Shown here: positions 1-9,944 of the stretch, one piece after another
Layout of the letters: each line of letters opens with the position of its first letter
Position numbering within the stretch: the first letter of the stretch is position 1
NCBI RefSeq assembly: GCF_002128425.1
Contig: NZ_NESS01000005.1
Location: 186,001-250,000, forward strand
Direction: 5' to 3'
DNA from: Gottfriedia acidiceleris
Lineage (GTDB): Bacteria; Bacillota; Bacilli; Bacillales; Bacillaceae_G
DNA length: 64,000 bases
The notes under the pieces: model-generated
Seen by the model: only the letters and a program-made list of their open reading frames with translations
What the model was told of the DNA's origin: nothing
Databases searched by the model: none
Translations under genes and position numbers: made by a program

Positions 1-1419
1 CCCAGCTACTAATAAATGCGGCATTTTATTAAGCTCTGCAAATACAGCATCACCTGCGATATCTTTCCCTAACGATACAGCTAATGGATTTTGTAATTTC
101 GGATTTTTCGCTTCGAGAACTTCTCTAAGTAATACAGTCGTTATATTCGTATTAGGCACTTCAATTCCAACTGCAGATTTACCTGGAATCGGAGCTTCTA
201 TTCGAATATCTTTAGCTGCAAGTGCTAGTGCTAAATCATCACTAAGGTTTACAATACGACTAACTTTTACCCCTGCTTCTGGATATACTTCATATTTTGT
301 TACCGCAGGTCCATGATGTACTTTTGTTACTGTAGCCTTTACACCAAAGCTTTGAAATGTTCTTTCAAGCTTGTCCGCATTTTCCTTTAATTTAGACTCA
401 TTTTCACGTTTTTTAGCACCCTTTGGGTAGGCTAATAAGTCCATTGAAGGCAATACGTAATCTACCTTATCATCAATTCCTACTTCTGCAACTGGCAATT
501 CGATTGACTGATCGTCTTCCTCTGCAAAATGAGCCTGAATTTGATTCGAATTATTTGCGATTATCAATTCTGGTTCCTTTGGTGGTTGATATGTAGGAGA
601 GTATTCAATTTGAATCTCTTTTTTCGGCTCGATGGTCTCATCTTCAAATGAATTTTTAGCTTGATAATTTAGACTATTACTGTCTGTCACTTCTTCATCA
701 TTATCTTCGTAAGCATCTTTCTTTGCTTTTCTCTTTTGCTTAGCTTCAGCTCGTCTACTAGTCGTTTTTTGTTCACGACCACGTTTCCAGAAATTTGCAA
801 AATCCTTCCAGCTATCTGAAATTAAATTTCTTACTTTTGGCATTATATATTGATATATATAACCGCCAAGTGGCTTACCAGTAATAAATAAAACGCCAGC
901 AACAATTGCAATAATACCGAATAAAATCGCACCGGTTCGATCAAATAAGAAATATAAAACTGCAAAAAGTATCGCTCCAATCATCCCTCCACCAAGATCG
1001 ACTGTACTAATTTTACCTTTGGCTTCAATTAAGAATAAATCTAGCGTACTTTTTATGACAGATTGATCATGAAATTGATTATTTTTTGCTAATAAATCAA
1101 ATAGAGTAACATGACTAAACATCAATATACTAAAGAAGATTAACAATCCACCAATCGTAATGCTCGAAACAAATGGAGGTCTTTTTCGATAAATAATGCT
1201 ATATGCAGATAAACCGATAATAAAAAGAAAGCTAAGCATGTACCATTCTCCAAAGAAGAATCTCAAGAATAATACAAAGGCTTTACCTACAATACCAAGC
1301 TTTAAAATTGTTACGATTGATAGTGCTAAAAATATTAATCCACTAATTTCATACCATATTGAACCATTTCCACTTACTGATTTTCGAGCTTTTGACTTTT
1401 GCTGCTTCTGCTTTGCCAT
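1..1419 (-). CDS. spoIIIE: DNA translocase SpoIIIE/FtsK, N-terminal part (cut by window edge)
   Basis: Septal DNA pump that moves the chromosome into the forespore during sporulation. The reading frame is open from an ATG at 1417-1419 to the window edge, giving 473 codons of a protein of about 780-790 residues in B. subtilis. The N-terminus is basic and rich in K and Q. Several hydrophobic segments follow within about residues 20-180 (the FtsK_4TM membrane domain), then a charged linker, then the alpha/beta part of the motor with LERTFQSFGVKATVT and LALALAAKDIRIEAPIPGK. The last visible residues, KMPHLLVAG, sit just before the Walker A loop in SpoIIIE, so the ATPase core and gamma domain lie outside the window. 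A GGGGGTGA ribosome site precedes the ATG. Location downstream of tepA and ylzJ matches B. subtilis spoIIIE rather than the paralogue sftA. The identification is confident from near-identity of many blocks. Confidence 0.95.
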   Translation of the reverse strand, partial: MAKQKQQKSKARKSVSGNGSIWYEISGLIFLALSIVTILKLGIVGKAFVLFLRFFFGEWYMLSFLFIIGLSAYSIIYRKRPPFVSSITIGGLLIFFSILMFSHVTLFDLLAKNNQFHDQSVIKSTLDLFLIEAKGKISTVDLGGGMIGAILFAVLYFLFDRTGAILFGIIAIVAGVLFITGKPLGGYIYQYIMPKVRNLISDSWKDFANFWKRGREQKTTSRRAEAKQKRKAKKDAYEDNDEEVTDSNSLNYQAKNSFEDETIEPKKEIQIEYSPTYQPPKEPELIIANNSNQIQAHFAEEDDQSIELPVAEVGIDDKVDYVLPSMDLLAYPKGAKKRENESKLKENADKLERTFQSFGVKATVTKVHHGPAVTKYEVYPEAGVKVSRIVNLSDDLALALAAKDIRIEAPIPGKSAVGIEVPNTNITTVLLREVLEAKNPKLQNPLAVSLGKDIAGDAVFAELNKMPHLLVAG

Positions 1420-1454
1420 GTAATTCACCCCCATCTAAATTTGCAGATTCGCCA

Positions 1455-1482
1455 AAGAAAGCAGCCTTTTGGCTGCTTTCTT
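1455..1482 (-). terminator. Rho-independent terminator between ylzJ and spoIIIE
   Basis: A perfect 12-bp stem (AAGAAAGCAGCC / GGCTGCTTTCTT) closes a TTTT loop 60 bp after the ylzJ stop codon and upstream of the spoIIIE start. It probably ends the rnjB-tepA-ylzJ transcript. Confidence 0.75.
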
Positions 1483-1542
1483 AAATTGAATTTATTATAA
1501 CATATCAGAACATATGTTTACCATGTATTGTTAATAATTACC

Positions 1543-1755
1543 TCATGTTGGAAGAACTAAAATTCTTTGACCAGGTGTATATTGCATATAATGCTCGGGA
1601 TCAGTACTTACAATTCTTTTAATTTCAAAAGCTGTACCCCCAACACTATCAACCAACATTGGAACACCATTGTATTCCAAAAACTGCTGCGATGTGAACT
1701 CTTGTTGATCAACAGGAAAAATCGATTCAATTGGCATAATTGTATAAAGAATCAA
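1543..1755 (-). CDS. ylzJ: YlzJ-like protein
   Basis: A 70-residue protein of the YlzJ family, of unknown function, always seen between tepA and spoIIIE in Bacillus. The sequence starts [14 protein letters not shown] and ends [10 protein letters not shown], both typical of the family. The start codon is TTG, overlapping the tepA stop (TTGA), which indicates translational coupling; GAGGAGAA lies a few bases upstream inside tepA. No membrane segment or catalytic motif is visible. Family assignment rests on sequence and position; no function can be inferred. Confidence 0.85.
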   Translation of the reverse strand: MILYTIMPIESIFPVDQQEFTSQQFLEYNGVPMLVDSVGGTAFEIKRIVSTDPEHYMQYTPGQRILVLPT

Positions 1756-2507
1756 AACTCATTCTCCTCTTTATTAGACTTTTCTTTTCGTTCGTCAATC
1801 AATTCTTGCAATTTACTTAGTGCTTGCCCAATCCCACCTACATCATCAATTAGTCCATATTTTACTGCATCTCCACCGACCACATTTGAGCCAATATCTC
1901 TTGTTAAATTACCTTTTGTAAACATTAATTCCTTGAAACGTTCTTCAGTAATATTTGAATGCTTCGTAACAAAACGAGTTACCCTTTCTTGCATTTTATC
2001 AAGATATTCAAACGTTTGAGGAACACCAATTACTAAACCAGTTAGACGAATTGGATGGATTGTCATTGTTGCCGTTTCAGCAATAAATGAATAGTCAGTA
2101 CTTACTGCTATTGGCACTCCGATACTATGTCCTCCGCCTAAAACGATTGATACAGTAGGTTTCGTTAATGTGGCAATCATTTCTGATATCGCTAGGCCGG
2201 CTTCCACATCTCCACCGACAGTATTAAGAACAATTAATAATCCTTCAATTTTTGGATTTTGTTCGATCGCAACTAATTGCGGAATTAAATGTTCATATTT
2301 AGTTGTCTTATTTTGAGGTGGTAATGCTACATGTCCTTCAATTTGCCCAATTATCGTTAAACAATGGATTTTTGAATCATTGCTTGCTGGAACATTTGTT
2401 TGTCCTAACTGCTGAATTTTTTCAACAATGCTCATATCCTTTTGATCATTTGGCTTTGGAGGTGCTTCTTCGTTTGGAATAGGTGTTTCATTATTTGAAT
2501 TTGTCAA
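1752..2507 (-). CDS. tepA: ClpP-like protease TepA (YmfB)
   Basis: Member of the ClpP/crotonase-fold serine proteases. In B. subtilis TepA/YmfB was first linked to protein translocation and later to spore outgrowth. The protein shows the ClpP-like core [18 protein letters not shown], then [13 protein letters not shown] with the probable nucleophile serine, and a downstream TIHPIRLTG block carrying the candidate catalytic histidine. The N-terminal ~60 residues are acidic, low-complexity and probably disordered. The longest frame opens at an ATG at 2525, but the Shine-Dalgarno AGGGGGAA lies inside that extension and points to a TTG at 2505-2507, giving 251 residues, close to the family length. 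It overlaps ylzJ by 3-4 bases and follows rnjB. Confidence 0.88.
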   Translation of the reverse strand: MTNSNNETPIPNEEAPPKPNDQKDMSIVEKIQQLGQTNVPASNDSKIHCLTIIGQIEGHVALPPQNKTTKYEHLIPQLVAIEQNPKIEGLLIVLNTVGGDVEAGLAISEMIATLTKPTVSIVLGGGHSIGVPIAVSTDYSFIAETATMTIHPIRLTGLVIGVPQTFEYLDKMQERVTRFVTKHSNITEERFKELMFTKGNLTRDIGSNVVGGDAVKYGLIDDVGGIGQALSKLQELIDERKEKSNKEENEF

Positions 2508-2602
2508 AACGGTTCCCCCTATCATTTTTCATACAAGTTAGTATGTGAAAATAATAAGGAAAACATACCCATCTAGGAGTAAGAAGTAATGACCATTTAA
2601 AA

Positions 2603-4273
2603 TTATACTTCCATTAAAATTGGAAGAATCATTGGTCTTCTTTTTGTTTCTTCATATAAGTAAGCGCTTAATCCATCTCTAATTGAATTTTTTAATAATG
2701 TCCATTCAATTTGATCGTTCTGTAACATTTTTTCTGTAATGTCTTTTACAATTTCTGTTGATTTAGTTATTAATTTTTCGGACTCACGAACATAAACAAA
2801 GCCGCGAGTTATAATTTCTGGACCAGATATGATTGCTTTCTTTTGCTTGTTAAACGTTACGACAACGATTAATATTCCATCTTGAGAAAGTAGCTTACGA
2901 TCACGTAATACGATATTTCCAACATCACCGACACCAATTCCGTCAATTAAAACGTTGCCAACTTCGACTTTTTCAGTTCGAGAAGCTTGACCATTTTTAA
3001 ACGAAACGATGTCCCCTTTTTCAATAATAAAAATATCTTCTTTTGCCATCCCTACTTCTTCTGCAATATGTGAATGTGCTTTTTGCATTCGATATTCACC
3101 ATGAACTGGTATGAAATATTTAGGCTTCATCAATTCAAGCATTAATTTTAATTCTTCTTCATACCCGTGACCAGATACGTGTACCTTTTTATACCCATAA
3201 ATTACATTTGCACCAGCTCTAAATAATAGATTTACAGAAGAGGCAACTAACATTTCATTTCCTGGTATAGGTGTTGCTGCCATAAGTACAGTATCACCTT
3301 TTCGAATTGAAACTTGTTTATGCGTACCTTTAGCAATTTTTGAAAGGGCTGCCATCGGTTCTCCTTGTGTGCCCGTTGTTAGGATGACAATATCTCTTTC
3401 TTTATAGTTATCTGTATCCACAACTGAAATCATTACATCATCAGGGATTGATAAATAATCTAATTCCTTCGCTATTTCAATCGATTTCATCATACTACTT
3501 CCGACTACTGCTAGTTTTCGCCCAGCCTCTACACTTGCATTAATAACCTGTTGGATTCGATATATATTTGAAGAAAAGCAAGCTACTAAAACTCTTCCTT
3601 TTGCATTCATTATTTCTTTTTTAATTTCTTCCGATACTTTCTTCTCAGACCCTGAAAAGCCTTGTCTTTCTGCGTTTGTGCTATCAGATAGCAAACATAA
3701 TACACCTTTATCTCCAATTAATGCTAGTTTTCCTAAATCTGCACCTGGATAAGGACTTTTTGATTGATCAAATTTGAAGTCTCCAGTAAAAACTACCGCA
3801 CCTTGTGGCGTATTTACACAAAATCCAAATGAATCGGGAATGCTATGAGTAGTCCTAAAAAAACTAATTGAACTATTTTCAAATGTTAATAAAGTAGTTT
3901 CGTCATATAGTTCAAATTGCTCAAGGTTTTTAATACCCTTTTCACTTAATTTTTCTCTTATAAATAAATAAGCTAATTTATTAGTATAAAACTTTACTTG
4001 TGGAAGTTTATTCATAATATATGGAATCGCACCAATATGATCTTCATGCCCGTGTGTTATAAAAACACCTACTATTTTATGTGCGTTTTTCTCTAAATAA
4101 CTTACGTCTGGTATGACATGATCTATTCCGTACATTTCTTGGTCAGGAAACTTTAATCCTGCATCTAACACGTAAATCAATTCACCAACTTCGACTATAT
4201 ACATATTTTTTCCGATTTCTCCTACCCCACCAAGGGCAAAAACTTTTACTTGTTCTTTCATTTCCTTCACCAC
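2603..4273 (-). CDS. rnjB: Ribonuclease J2
   Basis: Metallo-beta-lactamase/beta-CASP ribonuclease, partner of RNase J1 in 5'-3' exonucleolytic and endonucleolytic mRNA and rRNA processing. It has 556 residues against 555 in B. subtilis. The metal-binding motif is HTHGHEDHIGAIP near residues 74-86, followed by the beta-CASP domain and motif PVHGEYRM with a further histidine; the C-terminal dimerisation domain ends MILPILMEV. The start is GTG at 4271-4273, eight bases after GGAGG; further GTG and ATG codons follow within five residues, so the exact start is uncertain by a few codons. Position next to tepA matches ymfA (rnjB), not rnjA. Confidence 0.93.
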   Translation of the reverse strand: MVKEMKEQVKVFALGGVGEIGKNMYIVEVGELIYVLDAGLKFPDQEMYGIDHVIPDVSYLEKNAHKIVGVFITHGHEDHIGAIPYIMNKLPQVKFYTNKLAYLFIREKLSEKGIKNLEQFELYDETTLLTFENSSISFFRTTHSIPDSFGFCVNTPQGAVVFTGDFKFDQSKSPYPGADLGKLALIGDKGVLCLLSDSTNAERQGFSGSEKKVSEEIKKEIMNAKGRVLVACFSSNIYRIQQVINASVEAGRKLAVVGSSMMKSIEIAKELDYLSIPDDVMISVVDTDNYKERDIVILTTGTQGEPMAALSKIAKGTHKQVSIRKGDTVLMAATPIPGNEMLVASSVNLLFRAGANVIYGYKKVHVSGHGYEEELKLMLELMKPKYFIPVHGEYRMQKAHSHIAEEVGMAKEDIFIIEKGDIVSFKNGQASRTEKVEVGNVLIDGIGVGDVGNIVLRDRKLLSQDGILIVVVTFNKQKKAIISGPEIITRGFVYVRESEKLITKSTEIVKDITEKMLQNDQIEWTLLKNSIRDGLSAYLYEETKRRPMILPILMEV

Positions 4274-4330
4274 AACCTGTTCCTCCTAGTTAATTCTTTA
4301 AATTTACAGACCGTTCAAAATCTTACAAAC

Positions 4331-4360
4331 ATTATATCCTAGTCCGATCAGGTAAAACAA
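4331..4360 (-). promoter_or_regulatory. Sigma-A-type promoter of rnjB
   Basis: On the minus strand TTGTTT (4355-4360) and a perfect TATAAT (4331-4336) are separated by 18 bp. Transcription would begin about 50 bp upstream of the rnjB start codon. The call rests on consensus match only. Confidence 0.55.
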
Positions 4361-4707
4361 GATACATTCTTCCTTAAATAGGAAAATCGGATTACTTTGG
4401 GTATGTATTTTTAATCATTTTTCAACTCTCAAGTAGCTATGAATAACATTGAAAAGAAAAATTGTTGTTTCCACTTCAGCTTGCCTTCTTAAGGCTAGGA
4501 TTAAAGACTACTTGTATTAATTGGTACAAATATAGAGTACCTTTCGACAATTTTACTACCATAGTAATCATATTTTCAGATTTCTAAAATTCTCTTATGC
4601 CCCTATAGTGTTGTTCAAAAAGTATCTCACTTTAATAGTTAAATTCTTTTATTTATTTAGATGGAATGGTCAATTTTTACTTAATACAGGAATATGAATA
4701 TGTTAGA
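4361..4707. other. Intergenic region between divergent rnjB and the laccase gene
   Basis: About 350 bp with no credible reading frame. It contains a short hairpin (GCCTT-ctt-AAGGC, around 4483-4495) and AT-rich stretches. I could not find a convincing promoter for the plus-strand laccase gene; TTGTTC-16-TAATAG near 4611-4638 is only a weak sigma-A match. Confidence 0.4.
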
Positions 4708-4721
4708 AAAGGAGGATAAAT

Positions 4722-6380
4722 ATGAATGTTAATGAAAGAGAACCCCATAAATTAAACAAATTCCCCAAACAATATACCCATCCTCCATCCAGTAATTATG
4801 AAGAAACTCACTTATCCAGTATCGGTAAAGTAGATCAATCCGTAAAAATGAATCTATCTAAATTTGTAGACGAACTACCCATTCCTCCTATTTTAAAACC
4901 CCGCTGGAAAGATCAATTTTATACTTATTATGAAGTAACGATGTCCGAGTTCAAGCAATCACTCCATAGCGAGTTAAATGACTCAACTGTTTGGGGTTAC
5001 GAAGGAAGCTATCCGGGACCTACAATTAAAGTAGAAAAAGGTGAAATAGTATTTATTAAATGGATCAATGATCTCCCAGATAAACACTTATTTCCTATAG
5101 ACTATACTGTTCATGGTGCTCATTTTGATGTCCCTCAAGTAAGGACGGTAGTGCATGTACATGGTGCTTGTGTTGAATCTGAAAGCGATGGCTATCCTGA
5201 AGCTTGGTTTACAAAAGATTATAAACAAGTTGGACGTTATTTTAGAAAGCAAGTTTATCGATACGATAATTGCGATAGCGCATCTACGCTTTGGTATCAT
5301 GATCATGCACTTGGCATTACAAGGCTTAATATTTATGCTGGATTAGCAGGATTCTATCTAATTAGTGATCAGAGGGAAAGAAAGTTAAATTTACCGAATG
5401 GGAAATATGATGTCCCATTAATGATACAAGATAAAAGTTTTAATAATGATGGTTCACTTTATTATCCAAACCAACCAGATAAACCAATCAAAGAACTACA
5501 AACGTCTATTATCCCTGAATTTGTTGGTGATACAGTGATTGTAAATGGTAAAGTCCATCCTTATTTAAGTGTGGAACCAAGAAAATATCGATTTAGGCTA
5601 CTTAACGGATCTAATTCACGCTTTTTTCGAATTAAGCTTGATTCTGGTCAACTGATGTATCAAATCGCAACAGATGGCGGATTCATACAACATCCAATTG
5701 GAATAAATGAGCTCATGTTATCACCTTCGGAACGAGCAGAAGTAATCATCGATTTTACGAATCTTGAAGGTAAGAAAATTATTATGCACAGTGATGCTCC
5801 TACCCCTTTTCCAACAGGAAGACCTGTTGATGAAAATACGGGAGTTGTGATGCAATTTAAAGTTAATTTGCCGTTATCAAATGTGGATACGAGTATGATA
5901 CCAGCTAATATGGTGCCCTATCAAAAAATAAATGAACGGTCAGCTTCATTGGTGCGATACTTAACATTAGATCACAAGATGGATAAGTATGGACGAGAAA
6001 TTATGTTATTGGATAATAAACATTGGGATGCCCCCATTTCAGAAAATCCGAAAGTAGGAGCGATCGAAATATGGTATTTTATTAACTTAACGCCCGATGC
6101 TCATCCTATCCATATTCACTTAATTGATTTCCAAATTTTAGATCGAAGAAACTTTGATGTAGAAAAGTATAAAAAAGAAAGGATTATACATTACACAGGT
6201 CCACCTACTCCACCTGAAGTGCAAGAACGTGGATGGAAGGACACTGTTCAATCTAATCCAAACCAAATAACTAGAATAATCATGAGGTTTGGGCCATTTA
6301 CAGGATTATATGTATGGCACTGCCATATGTTGGAACACGAGGATTACGAAATGATGAGACCATTTATTGTGATCCAATAG
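4722..6380 (+). CDS. cotA: CotA-like spore-coat multicopper oxidase (laccase)
   Basis: Three-domain multicopper oxidase, 552 residues, aligning along its length with the B. subtilis outer spore coat laccase CotA (513 residues). All four copper-binding segments are intact: VVHVHGA, LWYHDHA, HPIHIHL and WHCHMLEHEDYEMM, the last carrying the type 1 copper cysteine and the axial methionine. CotA oxidises bilirubin, phenolics and similar substrates with O2 and makes brown spore pigment. The first ~42 residues (before MNLSKFVDELPIP) are an extra hydrophilic extension without signal peptide. A strong AAAGGAGG site precedes the ATG. The gene stands alone on the plus strand between rnjB and dapA, a place where most Bacillus have none, and ends at a shared bidirectional terminator. 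Transfer or relocation is likely. Coat localisation is inferred from the family. Confidence 0.88.
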   Translation: MNVNEREPHKLNKFPKQYTHPPSSNYEETHLSSIGKVDQSVKMNLSKFVDELPIPPILKPRWKDQFYTYYEVTMSEFKQSLHSELNDSTVWGYEGSYPGPTIKVEKGEIVFIKWINDLPDKHLFPIDYTVHGAHFDVPQVRTVVHVHGACVESESDGYPEAWFTKDYKQVGRYFRKQVYRYDNCDSASTLWYHDHALGITRLNIYAGLAGFYLISDQRERKLNLPNGKYDVPLMIQDKSFNNDGSLYYPNQPDKPIKELQTSIIPEFVGDTVIVNGKVHPYLSVEPRKYRFRLLNGSNSRFFRIKLDSGQLMYQIATDGGFIQHPIGINELMLSPSERAEVIIDFTNLEGKKIIMHSDAPTPFPTGRPVDENTGVVMQFKVNLPLSNVDTSMIPANMVPYQKINERSASLVRYLTLDHKMDKYGREIMLLDNKHWDAPISENPKVGAIEIWYFINLTPDAHPIHIHLIDFQILDRRNFDVEKYKKERIIHYTGPPTPPEVQERGWKDTVQSNPNQITRIIMRFGPFTGLYVWHCHMLEHEDYEMMRPFIVIQ

Positions 6381-6492
6381 GAGAATTCGTTGTTTTATCG
6401 GATTTTTTGTTGTTGAATAATCAATAAGCTTATAATACGTGTATTTTAAATCCGTTCAATTAGTAAAATCTTTTTACCCATATCTCTAAAAT

Positions 6493-6544
6493 AAAAAACC
6501 ACTTACGCCATCCAATTTAATCGGATAGGACGTAAGTGGTTTTT
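6493..6544. terminator. Bidirectional terminator between laccase gene and dapA
   Basis: Arms AAAAAACCACTTACG and CGTAAGTGGTTTTT form a stem of about 13 bp with flanking A and T tracts on both strands, serving the converging laccase (+) and dapA (-) genes. Confidence 0.85.
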
Positions 6545-6548
6545 GTTA

Positions 6549-7442
6549 TTAATTATTTTGTAATGCTTCGTCTAATTTGTTAATTAAGATACTTAAAGTT
6601 GTACGTTCAGCTTCTGAAAGTGGTACAAGTGGTAAACGAACTCCACCAACATCTAAACCTTTCATTTGTAAAGCTGTTTTAATTGGACCTGGGCTTGGAG
6701 CCATGAAGAATCCTTCAAATAATGGTAGTAGTTTACGGTGTAAGAATTGTGCTTTAGCCATGTCTCCTGTAAAGAAGCTTTCAGCTAATTGCTGCATTTC
6801 ATTTCCTAACACGTGTGAAGCTACAGAAACAGTTCCTTTTGAACCAATTGCAAATGCAGGAAGCGTTAATCCGTCGTCACCACAATATAATTCAAAATCT
6901 TCAGGCGTACGGTCAATAATTTCCGTCATTATGCTTAAGTTGCCAGTAGCGTCTTTAATAGCAACTATATTTTGAATTTCTGCTAATCTTACTACTGTGT
7001 CTACAGAAAGACTAGCCACTGTTCTACCTGGTACATTATATAGCATTACAGGTAGTTCAGTACTTTCAGCTGCCGCTTTAAAGTGCTGATACAGTCCTTC
7101 TTGATTTGGTTTATTATAATAAGGTACAACAACCATAATTGCGTCTACGCTTAAAGCAGAAACCTTTTTTGTTAATTCAACTGTTTCACGAGTATTATTA
7201 CTTCCTGTACCCGCGATGACAGGTATTCTTCCATCTGCAGTTGAAACAACATGACTAATTAATGCTAATTTTTCTTCTGAAGTTAACGTTGGAGATTCTC
7301 CAGTTGTTCCACAAACTACGATTGAATCCGTACCATTCTCAATTAAGTAGTTCACAAGTTTTGTTGTTTTTGCGAAATCAATATTTCCTTTTGAATCAAA
7401 AGGTGTTACCATCGCTGTTGAAATTTTACCAAATCTACTCAT
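6549..7442 (-). CDS. dapA: 4-hydroxy-tetrahydrodipicolinate synthase
   Basis: Condenses aspartate semialdehyde with pyruvate, the branch point to diaminopimelate, lysine and spore dipicolinate; cytosolic. A TIM-barrel aldolase of 297 residues. Visible are the Schiff-base lysine K163 in IVAIKDATG, the catalytic tyrosine Y135 in MLYNVPGR, the threonine pair in CGTTGES, and R140. It follows dapG by 20 bp and asd further upstream, so three consecutive steps of the pathway are probably cotranscribed. DapA supplies the substrate of the dpaA/dpaB dipicolinate synthase encoded just upstream. Confidence 0.96.
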   Translation of the reverse strand: MSRFGKISTAMVTPFDSKGNIDFAKTTKLVNYLIENGTDSIVVCGTTGESPTLTSEEKLALISHVVSTADGRIPVIAGTGSNNTRETVELTKKVSALSVDAIMVVVPYYNKPNQEGLYQHFKAAAESTELPVMLYNVPGRTVASLSVDTVVRLAEIQNIVAIKDATGNLSIMTEIIDRTPEDFELYCGDDGLTLPAFAIGSKGTVSVASHVLGNEMQQLAESFFTGDMAKAQFLHRKLLPLFEGFFMAPSPGPIKTALQMKGLDVGGVRLPLVPLSEAERTTLSILINKLDEALQNN

Positions 7443-7462
7443 TGTTCCACTCCGATCAAATA

Positions 7463-8692
7463 TTAATCCACTTTAACTGAACTAAGTTCAAATGCATCAT
7501 GAAGTGCAGTAACTGCTTCGACCATATCTTCATTTTTGACAAGCACCCAAATAGTCGTATGACTATCAGCTGATTGTAAAATTTGTATGCCTTTTTCAGC
7601 TAGTGCAGTTACAATTTTTGAAGTTACGCCAGGTACTCCTGCGATCGCAGCTCCAACTATTGATACTTTTGCACATCCTGTTGTGTATGAAGGCTCATAG
7701 CCAATTCCTTTTAATACATCAATTGCTTTTGAAGCAACTTCATCACTTACAGTGTATACTACACCATTAGGTGAGATATTAATAAAGTCTACACTTATTC
7801 CTTTATTTGCCATTGCTTTAAATACTTGAGAATGTAAATCAAAAGTATGTTCCTTTGAAGTTACTCTAATTTGAGTAACATTCGGTACATGTGCAATTCC
7901 TGTAATTAAACGATCTTGAATATTTTCACCAATAATTCGTTGTGTAGGATTCGATGTTACTAGTGTACCTAAACTATTTGAATAAGTTGAACGAATTCGA
8001 ATTGGCACTTTCCCCTGCATTGCGATTTCTACAGCCCTTGGATGAATTACTTTCGCTCCTTGATATGCCATATTACAAATTTCAGCATAAGTAACAACTG
8101 ATAAAGGTCTTGCTTCTTTTACGATCCTTGGATCTGCTGTCATTACGCCTTCAACGTCAGTAAAGATTTCGATTGTTTCTGCGCCAACAGCAACCCCAAG
8201 AGCAGAAGCAGAAGTATCACTTCCACCTCTACCTAATGTCGTGATATCACCATTAGTTGTTGATCCTTGGAATCCTGCGACTACTACAACATCAAAGTTT
8301 TCTAGCTCTTTAATTAGACGGCCACATTTCATATCAAGTATTTTTGCATTTCCAAATTCATCATTTGTTCGGAAACCTGCTGAAGCACCTGTCATTGCCA
8401 TAGCATGAATACCATTTTCATTCAATAAATTTGAAAAAACAATAGATGAAATTGTTTCACCACATGACATTAATAAATCAAGTTCTCTTTGTGTAACCTT
8501 ACTTTTTTTCGCGCCAACTAGATTTAATAGTGTATCTGTTGCATATGGTTCACCTTTTCGTCCCATTGCAGATACAACTACAACTATTTTATATCCTTTT
8601 TCTAATGCTTCTTTTATATGCTTAAGTGCGTGCTTTCTTCCATTTTCGTCACGTACTGAAGTCCCTCCAAATTTTTGGACTAATATTTTCAT
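7463..8692 (-). CDS. dapG: Aspartokinase I (diaminopimelate-sensitive type)
   Basis: Phosphorylates aspartate, the first step of the aspartate family pathway. 409 residues, close to the 404 of B. subtilis DapG. The kinase domain opens with VQKFGGTSVRDENG and holds LGRGGSDTSASALG. The C-terminal ~150 residues form two ACT domains (TQIRVTSKEHTFDLHSQVF and AKVSIVGAAIAGVPGVTSK) for feedback binding. The gene lies 25 bp downstream of asd and 20 bp upstream of dapA. Context identifies it as dapG rather than lysC; the feedback effector (meso-diaminopimelate) is inferred from that orthology. Confidence 0.94.
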   Translation of the reverse strand: MKILVQKFGGTSVRDENGRKHALKHIKEALEKGYKIVVVVSAMGRKGEPYATDTLLNLVGAKKSKVTQRELDLLMSCGETISSIVFSNLLNENGIHAMAMTGASAGFRTNDEFGNAKILDMKCGRLIKELENFDVVVVAGFQGSTTNGDITTLGRGGSDTSASALGVAVGAETIEIFTDVEGVMTADPRIVKEARPLSVVTYAEICNMAYQGAKVIHPRAVEIAMQGKVPIRIRSTYSNSLGTLVTSNPTQRIIGENIQDRLITGIAHVPNVTQIRVTSKEHTFDLHSQVFKAMANKGISVDFINISPNGVVYTVSDEVASKAIDVLKGIGYEPSYTTGCAKVSIVGAAIAGVPGVTSKIVTALAEKGIQILQSADSHTTIWVLVKNEDMVEAVTALHDAFELSSVKVD

Positions 8693-8717
8693 CCTTGCAC
8701 CTCTCTAGCAGTTTTCA

Positions 8718-9761
8718 CTAAATGATGCTTAACTCAATTAATCTTTCAGCAATTTGCACTGAATTCCAAGCAGCACCTTTTAATAGATTATCTGAAACGA
8801 TCCATAAATGGAAACCTAATGGATTATCTAGGTCTTTACGGATACGTCCTACGTATACTTCATTACTTCCAATACTGTAAAATGGCATTGGGTATAGTTG
8901 TTGTTCTGGATCATCTTGTAAAACGATTCCAGGTGCATCACTTAATAGTGATTTAAGTTCAGCTACCGATACTTCTTTATCAACTTCAATGTATACAGAT
9001 TCAGAGTGACCAGAAATTACAGGAAGTCTTACACAAGTCGCGCTAATCTGTAATTCAGGTAAATGCATGATTTTTTTAGTTTCATTAATCATTTTCATTT
9101 CTTCATAAGTATATCCATTGTCAGTAAATACATCGATTTGTGGAATTGCGTTAAAAGCAATTTGATAATGTTTCTCACCACTTTTTACCGGTAATACTGA
9201 TGGAGTTGCTTCTTCACCATTTAAGAATGCTTGCGCTTGTTCCTTTAAAGCTTCAATTGCTGTTACGCCAGCACCAGAAACGGCTTGGTAAGTTGAAACG
9301 ACTACTTTATTTAAACCAATTGTTTGACGAATTGGTTCAAGGGCAACAACCATTTGAATTGTTGAACAATTCGGATTTGCAATAATACCTTTATGATTAA
9401 ATAAATCTTTGTCATTTACTTCAGGTACAACTAATGGCACATCTTCAGCCATTCTGAATGCACTAGTGTTATCTACTACTACTGCCCCTCTTTTAACTGC
9501 TTCAGGAGCTAGTTCTTTTGATACAGAGCCACCAGCACTAAATAAAGCAATATCTACACCTTCAAAAGCCTCAGGAGTAGCTTCTTGAACAATAATTTCT
9601 TGACCTTTATATGTTAATTTTGTTCCTGCAGAACGTTTTGAAGATAAATATTTAATTTCTTTTACTGGAAAATTTCTTTTTTCCAATGTTGCAATCATTT
9701 GTTGTCCAACCGCTCCAGTTGCACCTACTACGGCTACTACATAACTTTGTTTATTCCCCAC
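8718..9761 (-). CDS. asd: Aspartate-semialdehyde dehydrogenase
   Basis: Reduces aspartyl phosphate to aspartate semialdehyde with NADPH. 347 residues. The N-terminal nucleotide-binding loop is [12 protein letters not shown]; the catalytic cysteine is C132 in [12 protein letters not shown]; the C-terminal dimerisation domain holds [15 protein letters not shown]. It heads the asd-dapG-dapA group and lies downstream of the interrupted dpaB, the same order as in B. subtilis. Because the element in dpaB sits upstream, this gene may depend on its own promoter in vegetative cells. Confidence 0.96.
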   Translation of the reverse strand: MGNKQSYVVAVVGATGAVGQQMIATLEKRNFPVKEIKYLSSKRSAGTKLTYKGQEIIVQEATPEAFEGVDIALFSAGGSVSKELAPEAVKRGAVVVDNTSAFRMAEDVPLVVPEVNDKDLFNHKGIIANPNCSTIQMVVALEPIRQTIGLNKVVVSTYQAVSGAGVTAIEALKEQAQAFLNGEEATPSVLPVKSGEKHYQIAFNAIPQIDVFTDNGYTYEEMKMINETKKIMHLPELQISATCVRLPVISGHSESVYIEVDKEVSVAELKSLLSDAPGIVLQDDPEQQLYPMPFYSIGSNEVYVGRIRKDLDNPLGFHLWIVSDNLLKGAAWNSVQIAERLIELSII

Positions 9762-9944
9762 TTTTTTTGCACCATCCCTGTTTTCACTTTTATTAAATAG
9801 TTTACGTCAAATGAAGTTGATATTCAAAGGTTTTCGCTTGAATAATTCTTTTCATAGTAACGAGTATGTATCCTATGACACATACTCAATTTTCTTTCAT
9901 TCTAACATAGAAAAAATAATTCAGTCCTATTTTTTCTAAAATAT
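9762..9944 (-). promoter_or_regulatory. asd upstream region: hairpin and weak promoter
   Basis: Between the dpaB 3' end and asd there is an 8-bp hairpin (GAGTATGT / ACATACTC, 9862-9887) without a T tract. Closer to asd, TTGAAT-17-TAAACT on the minus strand is a weak sigma-A candidate. In B. subtilis asd-dapG-dapA has vegetative expression independent of dpaA/dpaB, so a promoter is expected here, but the match is poor. Confidence 0.35.

Noticed and set aside
4679-4705. Sigma-K promoter for the laccase gene (AC-16-AATATGTTA)
   Set aside because: The implied transcript start would fall inside the Shine-Dalgarno sequence at 4,708-4,715, so the mRNA could not be translated normally.
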